A DNA stretch of 64,000 nt from Nostoc flagelliforme FACHB-838 (GTDB taxonomy: Bacteria > Cyanobacteriota > Cyanobacteriia > Cyanobacteriales > Nostocaceae). The translations under genes were made by a program, and so were the position numbers. The stretch lies in NCBI RefSeq assembly GCF_014698065.1, contig NZ_JACJSI010000019.1, forward strand, positions 36,196 through 100,195, given 5' to 3'. Of this stretch, positions 46,990-56,809 are shown piece by piece (position 1 is the first letter of the stretch; each line of letters starts with the position of its first letter). The notes under the pieces were generated by a model. That model saw only the letters and a list, made by a program, of their open reading frames with translations, was not told the origin of the DNA and searched no databases.

Positions 46990-47556
46990 ATGAATATTGA
47001 AGAGTTTTTTCAGTTAAGTGCCGGTAAATGGTTTTCTCATCGAACTAGTCAACATTTGGCTTTTAATCAATCGGAAAATAGCAAGTCAGACATCATCATT
47101 GAGACGCTGGCAGTAGATCATCCAGAAGTGAGCAAGCTGTGTCAAAATTACAATATTAATCCTAGTTCTGCTTCCTGTGCTACTAAAATTAGCTGGAACG
47201 GCACAATGGACAAGGATCAAGCAAAACACAGTGGTTCAACTATGTTAGTTTCGGTACCTGATGCGGATAATCCGGCCCAAGGAAAATTACTGCGAGAAAT
47301 AGTTGATGCCAAGAAAACTCCAGTTGCCGGACGCTATAAATTTGACAGTGATGGTGCTTTGATCTTAACTATAGAGGATGAAACCATCTGGTCAGAAGAG
47401 CGCCTGTGGTTTGCTAGCCCAAATTTGCGAATGCGGGTAAATGTCCTCAAGAGTTTTGGTGGATTTAGTATCACTTCGTTTACTTCTGAGATTCGCATGG
47501 GTGGTTTTCCGGCAGCCGAGAAGCCTTCGGAAGCGGCTAATTCAGTATCTAGTTAG
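46990..47556 (+). CDS. cpcS: CpcS/CpeS-type phycobiliprotein lyase
   Basis: 188 residues, predicted ten-stranded lipocalin-like barrel. The lyase attaches phycocyanobilin to Cys-84-type sites of phycocyanin beta and allophycocyanin subunits. Family landmarks: [20 protein letters not shown] at the N-terminus, [15 protein letters not shown] in the middle, and the strongly conserved [23 protein letters not shown] followed by FTSEIRMG. A variable Ser/Pro tail ends the protein. It forms a likely operon with the HEAT-repeat gene 76 bp upstream. Whether it corresponds to CpcS or CpeS (phycoerythrin-type) cannot be decided without the pigment genes, which are not here. Confidence 0.88.
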   Translation: MNIEEFFQLSAGKWFSHRTSQHLAFNQSENSKSDIIIETLAVDHPEVSKLCQNYNINPSSASCATKISWNGTMDKDQAKHSGSTMLVSVPDADNPAQGKLLREIVDAKKTPVAGRYKFDSDGALILTIEDETIWSEERLWFASPNLRMRVNVLKSFGGFSITSFTSEIRMGGFPAAEKPSEAANSVSS

Positions 47557-47637
47557 TTTAATTACAAAACATTCCCTCCAGAAATGGGGGGAATTAACTA
47601 GATATCTATCCGCATGAGGGAATTACGAATTAAAACG

Positions 47638-48258
47638 CTAAATCATACCAGCTTGAAAAATCTGGTTTGGGGTAAGATTTAATTCGGGGAAAGTTTGGGA
47701 AATAATGGCATCGCTATATCGAAACTTACTTATCTGATATTCGCCATCAACTAAGTTACACACAGAGATTGTCGGTTCTTTGGGATTACCGATAAAATTA
47801 CGTCCACCCAAGGCAGCATAATCGACAATCCAGTATTCCGGGATACCCATTTCTTCGTAATCAGCATATTTTAAATAGTAATCGTCTCGCCAGTTGGTTG
47901 ATACAACCTCAATTGCCAAAGGTATTGATGCACCTAAACTAACGATAGATTGTTTTTTCCATAATTTTTCGTTTTCTAGATATGTACGATTTAGCACCAA
48001 CACATCTGGAATGTAACCAGAATCTTTTTCAGGAGGTCTAACTATAACTTGGTTGGACATGAAGTACGAGAGGTCTAATCGGTCAAACTCAACTGTTACT
48101 TTTCTTGCTAAAAAACCTTTAACTTCTTCATGTTCCCCCACTGGTTGCGCCATCTCAACAATGTCTCCGTTATGTAGTTCGTAGCGCACCCCTGAGTTTT
48201 CGGGTAGCCAATCGACAAATTCCTCAAAGGTTACTAGCTTGGGTATTGCTTGAGTCAT
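47638..48258 (-). CDS. Uma2-family endonuclease-like protein
   Basis: 206 residues of the Uma2/DUF820 family, a PD-(D/E)xK nuclease-like fold found in many copies in cyanobacteria. Typical landmarks are FVDWLPENSGVRYELHNGDIVEM, GYIPDVLVLNR, PLAIEVVSTNWRDDYYLKYADY with the catalytic Glu and Lys positions, and EMGIPEYWIVDYAAL. Its biological role is not established; some members accompany toxin-antitoxin or mobile DNA. Single gene, convergent with the lyase gene. Confidence 0.9.
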   Translation of the reverse strand: MTQAIPKLVTFEEFVDWLPENSGVRYELHNGDIVEMAQPVGEHEEVKGFLARKVTVEFDRLDLSYFMSNQVIVRPPEKDSGYIPDVLVLNRTYLENEKLWKKQSIVSLGASIPLAIEVVSTNWRDDYYLKYADYEEMGIPEYWIVDYAALGGRNFIGNPKEPTISVCNLVDGEYQISKFRYSDAIISQTFPELNLTPNQIFQAGMI

Positions 48259-48530
48259 GGCTTTTGAGAATTACTGATGATATAAATATTATCTCTAATC
48301 TTGGGCACTACTTTTCTACCACAGTGTGGCAACTAATTGCATTTATAATCTACCTAAGATAGATGTAATAGTATTTAATGTGTGCTACGAACTCAATACT
48401 GCCAACTGTAGGATTGAAAATTAGTATTTTTCTACATAAAATTAAAAATCTAAAATAAAAAATTGGTAACACTGATGGTTAGGAGTGTTAAAGTTTCAAG
48501 AAATTCACCGGAACTTTTCAGCGAGTATTC

Positions 48531-50726
48531 ATGCTGAAGAAACTACAGAAAAAGCAAATTTCGATAATGGCGGGTGCGGCACTGTTTGCCTTTCTAGCTG
48601 GGGCAATGGTATCAGCACCTGAGATCGGCAAGTCTCTGGGAAAATGGCTCAAACTGAGTCAGAATCAAGCAGAGCAAACATCACAGGGTAGCATTGCCCA
48701 ATCAGCCGTCTTTCCCCTGATCTCGCAATCGTTGCCAGAACGGGCGGCAAAACTAGCAGCGATCGCAGGGCAATCGCGATCGCCAGACCGAAATCGCGCT
48801 CGTTATCTTTTGGCGAGTGATTATATTGAAAGAACCCAAGCGCAAAAAGCCCTAGCTTTACTCCAAGGACTAGAGAAAGACTATCCCGTCCTCGCACCCT
48901 ACATTTTGCTCAAACAAGCCCAGGCAGAGGGTATGCTGGGTGAGGACGGCAAAGCCTCGGATCTCAGGCAAAGCGTGGTGAAGCTGTATCCCAAAGAAGC
49001 GGCTACGGTAAAAGCGCTATATCTGATTGCTCAACCGAAGCAACAAGAAATAGCGATCGCTCAATTTCCTGCCAATCCTCTGACTTGGGAAATTATTCGC
49101 AAACGCTTACAAGAAAATCCCAATCAGCCACAATTACAGTTGATACTGGCTAAATATGCCTACGATCAACCAGGTATAGTGGGCGTTTTGGATCAGCTAG
49201 TAAAACAGCCTACCCTGACACCCGAAGACTGGGAACTGATTGGTACAAGCTATTGGGAAAATAGTCAATTTCTCAAAGCGGCAAATGCTTATGCCAAAGC
49301 ACCCAAAACGTCGCGCAACCTCTACCGTACTGCACGGGGATTACAGGTAGGAGGCAAAGATAGAGAAAAAGCGATCGCTACCTATAAACAACTAGTGCAG
49401 CAGTTTCCAAATACTGAAGAAACTGGGACTGCACTACTGCGGTTAGCAGAAACTGCAAAAACAGCTAAAGACGGCTTACCCTATCTTGAGCAGGTAATTA
49501 GTAAATTTCCAAAACAAGCTAGTACTGCACTGGCACAAAAAGCCAAAACTCTCCAAACTCTCAAGGATCAAAATTTAGCTAGCGCGGCGTGGCAATTACT
49601 CATAGCCAAATACGGCAATTCTGATGAAGCCGCAGAGTATCGCTGGAAAATCGCCCAAGATAAAGCCAAAGCCAAAGATTACGTCGGTGCTTGGCAATGG
49701 GCAGAACCAATTGTCACCAATAACCCAAATCATATTTTGGCTCCGAGAGCAGGCTTTTGGGTAGGAAAATGGGCAGCTTCACTAGGGAAACAACAGGAAT
49801 CTCAAACTGCTTATGAGTATGTGATTACTCAGTTTCCTTACTCTTACTATGCATGGCGAGCCGCGACAATGTTGGGGCTGAATGTGGGCAACTTCGATAA
49901 TGTGCGCGTCATGAACCCGGAAATAATCACACCCCAGCGTCCAGTACCTCCTGCTGGTTCTGAAACTTTCAAAGAACTGTATCTGCTGGGTCAAGACCGC
50001 GATGCTTGGTTACAATGGCAAACAGAATTTCAGAACAAACTTCAGCCAACGGTAGCAGAGCAATTTACTGAAGGGTTGATGCACTTGGCAAGGGGAGAAA
50101 ATCTCATAGGAATTGACAAAATTTCTAAATTGGAAGACCGGGAAACACCAGCTGAACTTGCCCAATATGAGGCTCTAAGCAAACAAATCACCTACTGGCA
50201 AGCCCGTTATCCATTTCCCTATTTCCGGGAAATTCAAAAGTGGTCTACCGAGCGTCAACTCAATCCCTTGCTAGTCACTGCTTTGATGCGACAAGAGTCA
50301 CGGTTTGAACCAAAAATCAAATCCGTCGCTGATGCTACTGGCTTAATGCAGGTTTTGCCGAGTACAGCTAAATGGATCGCCCCACAAATCAAAGTGGATA
50401 GCAAAACAATAAACCTAGAAAACCCCAATGAGAATATCATGCTGGGTACATGGTATTTGGATCATACCCATGAGCAATATAACAATAACTCCTTGCTGGC
50501 GATCGCTAGTTACAATGCTGGCCCAGGCAATGTCTCTAAATGGCTACAAACTCTCACTACAAAAGATCCAGATGAGTTTGTTGAACAAATTCCTTTTGAT
50601 GAAACCAAAAATTATGTGCGGCAAGTATTTGGCAACTACTGGAATTATCTGAGGCTTTACAACCCTGAGATTTCTGGCATTGTAGCAAAGTATTCGACTA
50701 CACACCCAAAACTACCGTCGCAGTAA
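48531..50726 (+). CDS. Soluble-lytic-transglycosylase-like protein (Slt70 type)
   Basis: 731 residues. An N-terminal hydrophobic segment (ISIMAGAALFAFLAGAMVS) acts as signal anchor. A long helical region of TPR-like repeats follows (about 70-560: ALALLQGLEKDYPVLAPYI, AEYRWKIAQDKAKAKDYV). The C-terminal SLT domain is complete: ALMRQESRFEPKIKSVADATG with the catalytic Glu, LMQVLPSTAKWIAP, NIMLGTWYLDHTHEQY and LLAIASYNAGPGNVSKWL. The enzyme cleaves between MurNAc and GlcNAc to leave 1,6-anhydro ends during cell wall turnover. Single gene; start ATG at 48531. The overall order matches E. coli Slt70 with a membrane anchor added. Confidence 0.92.
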   Translation: MLKKLQKKQISIMAGAALFAFLAGAMVSAPEIGKSLGKWLKLSQNQAEQTSQGSIAQSAVFPLISQSLPERAAKLAAIAGQSRSPDRNRARYLLASDYIERTQAQKALALLQGLEKDYPVLAPYILLKQAQAEGMLGEDGKASDLRQSVVKLYPKEAATVKALYLIAQPKQQEIAIAQFPANPLTWEIIRKRLQENPNQPQLQLILAKYAYDQPGIVGVLDQLVKQPTLTPEDWELIGTSYWENSQFLKAANAYAKAPKTSRNLYRTARGLQVGGKDREKAIATYKQLVQQFPNTEETGTALLRLAETAKTAKDGLPYLEQVISKFPKQASTALAQKAKTLQTLKDQNLASAAWQLLIAKYGNSDEAAEYRWKIAQDKAKAKDYVGAWQWAEPIVTNNPNHILAPRAGFWVGKWAASLGKQQESQTAYEYVITQFPYSYYAWRAATMLGLNVGNFDNVRVMNPEIITPQRPVPPAGSETFKELYLLGQDRDAWLQWQTEFQNKLQPTVAEQFTEGLMHLARGENLIGIDKISKLEDRETPAELAQYEALSKQITYWQARYPFPYFREIQKWSTERQLNPLLVTALMRQESRFEPKIKSVADATGLMQVLPSTAKWIAPQIKVDSKTINLENPNENIMLGTWYLDHTHEQYNNNSLLAIASYNAGPGNVSKWLQTLTTKDPDEFVEQIPFDETKNYVRQVFGNYWNYLRLYNPEISGIVAKYSTTHPKLPSQ

Positions 50727-50809
50727 TTTTGCTGTTTGAGGATAAAAAGTAGATTTGTAGAAGTAAGGGACTTGCAAAAAATAAATTATCCCAAATTATT
50801 TCTATATTT

Positions 50810-50837
50810 GTAGGGGCGCAAGGATTTGCGCCCCTAC
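50810..50837. repeat. Palindromic intergenic repeat, GTAGGGGCGC family (copy d)
   Basis: GTAGGGGCGCAAGG followed by ATTTGCGCCCCTAC, a 28-bp imperfect palindrome with a small mismatch near the centre. It stands next to an AAGGGACTTGCAAA motif (50764), also dispersed. Confidence 0.8.
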
Positions 50838-50897
50838 GTTTGCGGAGCGTACCGCAGGGATAAGATATTTTTTTAGCTGAAAATGATTAGTATCTTT

Positions 50898-51680
50898 TTA
50901 TGCACAGTAATTCTCGCCTTCAGGGAGGGTGAGAATTTCAACACCATCTTCAGTTACAGCTAAAGTATGCTCACATTGAGCAGAAAGCTTGCGATCGCGC
51001 GTTACCGCAGTCCACTTATCGCCCAGAACCTCAACTTCGTAAGTGCCTTCGTTAATCATTGGCTCAATAGTAAAAACCATCCCTGGTCTGAGGCGCTTGC
51101 CCTTACCGCGTGTGCCATAGTGGGGAACATCCGGTGCAGTATGGAAAATGTTACTGATGCCATGTCCCACGAAATCTCGCACCACAGAAAAGCCTTGTCC
51201 TTCAGCATACTCTTGAATGGCTGCACCAATGTCGCCAATGCGTGCCCCAGGTTTAACTTCAGCAATACCCAGGCGCAAACACTCCTCTGTCACCTCTACC
51301 AGTTTCCTCGTTTTTGGGGAAGGAGTACCGACAAAGAATGTTTTGGATGTGTCGCCATGATAACCCTCAACAATCGGCGTTACATCAATATTAATGATGT
51401 CACCATCCTTGAGGATTTGTTTAGCGTTGGGAATGCCATGACAGATTACCTCATTTACACTGGTGCAAATCGATTTAGGATAACCTTTATAGCCAAGAGG
51501 TGCGCTTTTTGCTCCATGAGCTTGCGTCCAACGTTCGGCTTCATCATTTAGTTCAAGAGTACTCACCCCTGGCTTCACAAACGGTTCCAAATGTTGGAGA
51601 AGTTTAGCTGCTAAACGCCCAGCTTGACGCATTTTGTCTAATTCTCGTTGCGATAAAATAACAATTAGTTCAGTTTTCAT
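50898..51680 (-). CDS. map: Methionine aminopeptidase, type I
   Basis: Removes the initiator Met from nascent proteins. 260 residues, type Ia length, with the whole pita-bread fold: MRQAGRLAAKLLQHLEPFVKPGVSTLELN at the N-terminus and the metal ligands in DGDIINIDVTPIVEGYHGDTSKTF (two Asp). The substrate His lies in FVGHGISNIFHTAPDVPHYG, followed by a Glu in FTIEPMINEG and a Glu in QCEHTLAVTEDGVEILT. The first in-frame ATG at 51680 adds a ten-residue lead (MKTELIVILS) before the conserved QRELDKMRQ. It begins 10 bp after the bvdR stop, so the two are probably one transcript. Cyanobacteria often carry several map paralogs; this is one of them. Confidence 0.95.
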   Translation of the reverse strand: MKTELIVILSQRELDKMRQAGRLAAKLLQHLEPFVKPGVSTLELNDEAERWTQAHGAKSAPLGYKGYPKSICTSVNEVICHGIPNAKQILKDGDIINIDVTPIVEGYHGDTSKTFFVGTPSPKTRKLVEVTEECLRLGIAEVKPGARIGDIGAAIQEYAEGQGFSVVRDFVGHGISNIFHTAPDVPHYGTRGKGKRLRPGMVFTIEPMINEGTYEVEVLGDKWTAVTRDRKLSAQCEHTLAVTEDGVEILTLPEGENYCA

Positions 51681-51690
51681 TAACTTTTAT

Positions 51691-52701
51691 CTAGATATCT
51701 TTCATAAACATAGTTAACCCTGTTTGTGCAGCTCTTTGTGCAGCATCAGCAACCTTTAGGGTATACAAGCTCTCCTCTGGGGTAACATACAAAGGAGTAC
51801 CATCAAAAAGATGATCTAACACCATACTTGTGTCTTTGGCGAACAAACCTCGACGAGGGCCAACCTCTATAGATGTTGTTTCCCCTGGCTGGATAAAAGT
51901 TCCTGTGTCGCCATCAAAAATTAAACCACCTTTTTCACCGTGAACTTCAAACTTGCGTTCTGATCGCCAAATACTTTCGCCTTTGCCATAGACTACTTGG
52001 GCTAAAAGTCCACTGTCAAATGACAGCTCACTAGTGCAGAAACAGGTTTGGTAATATTCCGGTTCTATTTCCCAATATCGCTGGTGACAGTTAACTGTAA
52101 ATACTTTACCAAATAAATCGGTGAGACGATGTAGGCGAGACAGCGCCCCCATTAAGGGAAAACCGAACAACTCGTGGTTATAAGTCCATTTGCGGGGTGC
52201 AGGATTCTGGGGATTGATGGTGCTGTAGCGAACATAAAACACCTCACCAATTTTGGCTAAGTTTTTCTTCAAGGCTTGATGCAAACCACCCAAAAGTTCC
52301 AGGTGTTCGACGTGCAGGAGTTTTTGTTGGGCTTTAGCTAAGGCAATCAGTTCTTCTGCTTCGATTACATCCAACGAAAGAGGATACTCTACAATCACAT
52401 GTTTGCCGTTGGTAAGTGCTGCACGAGCGATCGCACCATGATCTCGATTAATAGTACATATCACCACTAGGTCGATATCTTCACGCTCTACTAACTGTTG
52501 CCAAGAACTCAACACTTCAATCTGATACTCTTTGGCAAAGGATTCGGTTTTTTCTGGGCTATGACCAACAACTGCAACTAAATGCGATCGCGATTGCTCA
52601 TCACGGAGCAATGCCTCAACCCGAAATTTTGCCGCATACCCAGTACCTACCAAACCTACACGCACTCTTGCTTTTTCCAAAGCTGCTCCTAAATTATACA
52701 T
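51691..52701 (-). CDS. bvdR: Biliverdin reductase (Gfo/Idh/MocA family)
   Basis: 336 residues from the ATG at 52701, preferred over a GTG eleven codons earlier because GTGAGG lies at the right distance before it. The NAD(P) fold is RVGLVGTGYAAKFRVEALL. The product follows Synechocystis BvdR (Slr1784) closely as I remember it: GKHVIVEYPLSLDVIEAEEL, KLLHVEHLELLGGLHQALKKNL, KIGEVFYVRYSTINPQNPAP and the C-terminal GPRRGLFAKDTSMVLDHLF. The enzyme reduces biliverdin IXalpha to bilirubin and affects phycobilisome assembly in Synechocystis. It lies 10 bp upstream of map on the same strand. Another Gfo/Idh/MocA oxidoreductase is the fallback if orthology is wrong. Confidence 0.82.
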   Translation of the reverse strand: MYNLGAALEKARVRVGLVGTGYAAKFRVEALLRDEQSRSHLVAVVGHSPEKTESFAKEYQIEVLSSWQQLVEREDIDLVVICTINRDHGAIARAALTNGKHVIVEYPLSLDVIEAEELIALAKAQQKLLHVEHLELLGGLHQALKKNLAKIGEVFYVRYSTINPQNPAPRKWTYNHELFGFPLMGALSRLHRLTDLFGKVFTVNCHQRYWEIEPEYYQTCFCTSELSFDSGLLAQVVYGKGESIWRSERKFEVHGEKGGLIFDGDTGTFIQPGETTSIEVGPRRGLFAKDTSMVLDHLFDGTPLYVTPEESLYTLKVADAAQRAAQTGLTMFMKDI

Positions 52702-53758
<1,057 letters not shown>

Positions 53759-53900
53759 AAGTTAAGCGACTCAACCATAAACCTCTTGCAAGAGTTACTG
53801 ATGTTGACAAAATACAAGCAGGGCATCTAGGGTCAATACCCTTTTAGTGTCCTGTGTGCCTCTAAAAGAGACTTTGACAAAAAGCTTAATTTTGTGTAGA

Positions 53901-53940
53901 GCAGGAACACAGTAGATATTGTGTTCCTGCTTAATTTTTT
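53901..53940 (+). terminator. Rho-independent terminator of petF
   Basis: Perfect 11-bp stem GCAGGAACACA / TGTGTTCCTGC with an 8-base loop, followed by TTAATTTTTT. Confidence 0.92.
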
Positions 53941-53971
53941 ATAGCAATTTTCAGGTAAATAGACCACCTGG

Positions 53972-53997
53972 TAGGGGCGCAAGGCTTTGCGCTCCTA
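53972..53997. repeat. Palindromic intergenic repeat, GTAGGGGCGC family (copy e)
   Basis: TAGGGGCGCAAGG followed by CTTTGCGCTCCTA, an imperfect 26-bp palindrome 31 bp after the petF terminator; it carries more mismatches than copies a and c. Confidence 0.7.
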
Positions 53998-54034
53998 GGA
54001 CAGACTTGCTTTAAGTATGGAGTTTCCAATTAGC

Positions 54035-55624
54035 TTAAAGTTTAATCTCTTTAGTAAGAATTTGAATCTGAGTACCAGGATAGTAAAATTGGAGAATTTT
54101 GGGACTTGACCAACCTAATTTAGCTAAATTTTGAGCGCCAGTTTGACTCAAGCCGACTCCATGTCCTAATCCACCACCAATAAAAGCGTATCCCCAGAGA
54201 TCCGGTTCACCTTTGTTCAAAGGTTCTATGTAAAAAAGCGTACTTGTGGGAGCTGCAAAAGCACTGCGAACTTCGTCTTTGTGCAGAATAAAGGTGCTGA
54301 GATCAGTTTTAACTGCTAGTTCAAGGATGCGTCCACTCTGGCTTCGCTTTACTACTGCCATAGCTTGAATTGTCTTAAATTTGGCATGGGGACTGTTTTT
54401 CACCTGCAAAAATTTCTGCAAGTCTTTGATAATATCCTTTAAAGGGGTTTCCTTATGCCAACGAAACATATCCCACTTGCTTTCATTAAATCCTTGTTTC
54501 GTATTAATAAATTTTTGGAAGTTCTTTTCCTCTGCTAAATTCTGCTTAGACAAGTCCCAAAAATTAGTTGCAGCATCCAGTACAGGGCGCAGATAGGGAC
54601 GATCGCTGCCATTCCAGACATCACTAAAGGAGGCAGTAACGCCACCAGTGGTAGAAGAATATAGAGCGTCTACCAGTTCATTTTTATAAGTTACTACTTT
54701 ACCTCTGGTTGAGGCGATCGCTTGGTCTGTTTTGGCAGATGCTCCCTTCAGCCCATAATAGACTTGGCAATGAGTATCAGCACATAACTGATAGTTATCG
54801 GCGGCAAACCTACGTAAATTTCTTAAAGCATAAGTCCGGGCAAGAATCGCCTGGGCTTCTAGCGCCGCTTTTGGTGCATCCGTGCCGATTTCATAAGGCA
54901 CAACGCCACGCAAATAAGTTTCTAAGGGTACTTGGTTAACTAGAGTGTATGTACCATAAGCATTTGGCTGCAAATTCAATCGACCCGCATAAAGACGAGC
55001 ATTATCTGGTTTGTCGCTTTTATTCACCCGAATCAAATTTTTATCCGTGCTAATTTCCAAATCATTTGGGCTATAGCGATTACCATCCACCACCCAACTA
55101 ACTCGCGGTACTTGTTTTAAAATTTTAGTATCAATATATACCTTTTCTTTGATAGAAGCTTGGATGTTCTGTAATAATAAGCGTCGCAGTAAAGGAGTGC
55201 TGTAAACATCTCGTTTTGCCCAAACCTGCCAGCGTTCTGGCTGGGCTATTTCCACTTCCATTCCCTGAGAACGCCATTTATTAGCACTGTCTTCCGCAGT
55301 TTCAAAAGTGCGGTATGTGCCCAAAACTACCACTTCTTCAACTGCTGACTGAGGTAAAGCTTGCATGACTGTTTCCAGCTTTACAGGGTTCTTGGTAAAC
55401 AGGATTTGCTGCTTGTTACCTGCTTGAAATTTTAACCTTAAGCGATCGCCCTTTAGAGGTTCCAGTTGCAGCTTGGCTGCGGCCTCGGCGCCAAATCGCT
55501 GCACAATCCCAATTTTCAGTTCGATATCCTGGATATTGCTCTCGGGCCCTGATGCAGCAGTCAGTCCCAATAGACAAAATGTTGTCAGCACAGTGTGGGA
55601 AAAACGCCAAAAAGAAAATTTCAT
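54035..55624 (-). CDS. SpoIID/LytB-domain protein, secreted
   Basis: The ATG at 55624 gives MKFSFWRFSHTVLTTFCLLG, a normal signal peptide ending about AAS-G; 50 upstream codons in the same frame come from dispersed repeat DNA and are not counted. The mature protein has a beta-rich N-terminal half (two SPOR-like or SH3-like stretches, VVVLGTYRTFETAEDSANKW) and a SpoIID domain from about residue 220: VPLETYLRGVVPYEIGTDAP, LEAQAILARTYALRNL, CADTHCQVYYGLKGAS and GGGLGHGVGLSQTGAQNLAKLG near the end. In Bacillus SpoIID cleaves denuded glycan during engulfment; cyanobacteria do not sporulate, so its use is in wall remodelling by inference. Catalytic Glu position YEIGTD is present. Confidence 0.88.
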   Translation of the reverse strand: MKFSFWRFSHTVLTTFCLLGLTAASGPESNIQDIELKIGIVQRFGAEAAAKLQLEPLKGDRLRLKFQAGNKQQILFTKNPVKLETVMQALPQSAVEEVVVLGTYRTFETAEDSANKWRSQGMEVEIAQPERWQVWAKRDVYSTPLLRRLLLQNIQASIKEKVYIDTKILKQVPRVSWVVDGNRYSPNDLEISTDKNLIRVNKSDKPDNARLYAGRLNLQPNAYGTYTLVNQVPLETYLRGVVPYEIGTDAPKAALEAQAILARTYALRNLRRFAADNYQLCADTHCQVYYGLKGASAKTDQAIASTRGKVVTYKNELVDALYSSTTGGVTASFSDVWNGSDRPYLRPVLDAATNFWDLSKQNLAEEKNFQKFINTKQGFNESKWDMFRWHKETPLKDIIKDLQKFLQVKNSPHAKFKTIQAMAVVKRSQSGRILELAVKTDLSTFILHKDEVRSAFAAPTSTLFYIEPLNKGEPDLWGYAFIGGGLGHGVGLSQTGAQNLAKLGWSSPKILQFYYPGTQIQILTKEIKL

Positions 55625-55656
55625 GGCTACCTGATAGTGAAGCGATAGCGAATAAT

Positions 55657-55695
55657 CGTTCGCGCAGCGTCTGTCTACGACACGCTCCGCGAACG
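55657..55695. repeat. Dispersed palindromic repeat (GTTCGCGCAGCGTCT type)
   Basis: CGTTCGCGCAGCGTCTGTCT pairs imperfectly with ACGACACGCTCCGCGAACG. Fragments of the same text occur near 35562, 50838 and 57970. It lies inside the open frame upstream of the SpoIID start. Confidence 0.7.
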
Positions 55696-55889
55696 TAGAG
55701 AGCGTCTTCTGCCCCTTAATGCATCGTTGGAGCTGATTTTCCAACTGCTTTATAGCGCGGTTTTTTTGTCGCATGAGTGCTCCAATGATACCATTACCAA
55801 TTTTGCCCCAAATATTACTTGCAAAACGAAGTCATAATGACTATGATTTGTTTAGAGGTACGAAACAGAACTAGTTGGATAAACTCTTT

Positions 55890-56153
55890 ATGGTTAGAGT
55901 CCAAGAAATTCCATTAAATCAGATAAAACGGCCATTGCCCCGTGTAAACGATCCAAATAAAGTGCAAGCTTTAATGGAATCGATTGCGGAAATTGGGCAA
56001 CAAGAACCTATTGATGTCCTAGAAGTAGATGGACAATATTATGGCTTTTCTGGTTGCCATCGGTATGAAGCTTGCCAGCGTTTAGGCAAAGAAACCGTTT
56101 TAGCCAGAGTCCGTAAAGCACCCCGCAGCGTTTTAAAGATGCACTTGGCATAG
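55890..56153 (+). CDS. srx: Sulfiredoxin
   Basis: 87 residues from the ATG at 55890; an in-frame TTG five codons earlier is less likely. Sulfiredoxin reduces the sulfinic acid form of 2-Cys peroxiredoxins with ATP. The ParB-like fold begins VQEIPLNQIKRPLPRVNDPNKVQALMESI, with the phosphate-binding and catalytic motif FSGCHRYEACQRLGKETVLA, in which Cys56 is catalytic and the GCHR loop binds ATP. The C-terminal RVRKAPRSVLKMHL is the family end. It is followed 96 bp later by a dps gene, forming a peroxide-defence pair. Length fits the family. Confidence 0.92.
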   Translation: MVRVQEIPLNQIKRPLPRVNDPNKVQALMESIAEIGQQEPIDVLEVDGQYYGFSGCHRYEACQRLGKETVLARVRKAPRSVLKMHLA

Positions 56154-56249
56154 AGAATGGGAATAGAGGCTGAGGACTGGGAAGTGGGGACTTGATTTTC
56201 TTGCCAATGCCCAATCCCCAATTACATATAACCTAATTAGGAGAAAATT

Positions 56250-56741
56250 ATGTCATCGAAAGTAACAGTCAAAAATTTAAATATCGGCATTGACGACGCG
56301 AGTAGGGCTAAAATTGCCGATGGTTTATCTCACCTGTTGGCTGACACTTATACACTGTATCTGAAAACTCATAACTTCCATTGGAATGTTACCGGGCCGA
56401 TGTTCCAAACGTTACATCTGATGTTTGAAACCCAGTATACAGAGTTAGCCTTAGCAGTTGATTTAATAGCCGAGAGAATTAGAGCGCTTGGTTATCCTGC
56501 ACCAGGAACCTACAGCGAATATGCCAAACTAAGTTCGATTCCAGAAACTCCCGGAGTTCCTAAAGCTGTAGAGATGATCGGCTTGCTAGTGGAAGGACAA
56601 GAAGCTGTAGTCAGAACTGCACGATCTATTTTCCCTCTGCTAGAGGAAGTTAACGACGAACCTACCGCCGATTTATTAACTCAACGGATGCAAGTACACG
56701 AAAAGACAGCTTGGATGTTGAGAAGTTTACTGGAAGAATAA
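56250..56741 (+). CDS. dps: Dps-family ferritin-like DNA/iron-storage protein
   Basis: 163 residues, ferritin-like four-helix bundle that assembles into 12-subunit shells, oxidises Fe2+ with H2O2 and stores it. The inter-subunit ferroxidase ligands are visible in [17 protein letters not shown] (His41/His44) and [20 protein letters not shown] with its acidic residues. The remainder ([50 protein letters not shown]) is full length. The start ATG at 56250 has TAGGAGAAAATT before it, a strong site. It lies between srx and the HTH/GrpE-like gene on the same strand and probably belongs to an oxidative-stress group. Confidence 0.93.
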   Translation: MSSKVTVKNLNIGIDDASRAKIADGLSHLLADTYTLYLKTHNFHWNVTGPMFQTLHLMFETQYTELALAVDLIAERIRALGYPAPGTYSEYAKLSSIPETPGVPKAVEMIGLLVEGQEAVVRTARSIFPLLEEVNDEPTADLLTQRMQVHEKTAWMLRSLLEE

Positions 56742-56809
56742 AGAATAGGGAATAGGGCATAGGGAATAGGGAACAGAGAAAAAACTTAATCGCCAATGCC
56801 TAATTCCCA

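Noticed and set aside
55625..55774. 50-codon N-terminal extension of the SpoIID protein
   Set aside because: Encoded by a dispersed palindromic repeat; the downstream ATG gives a proper signal peptide.
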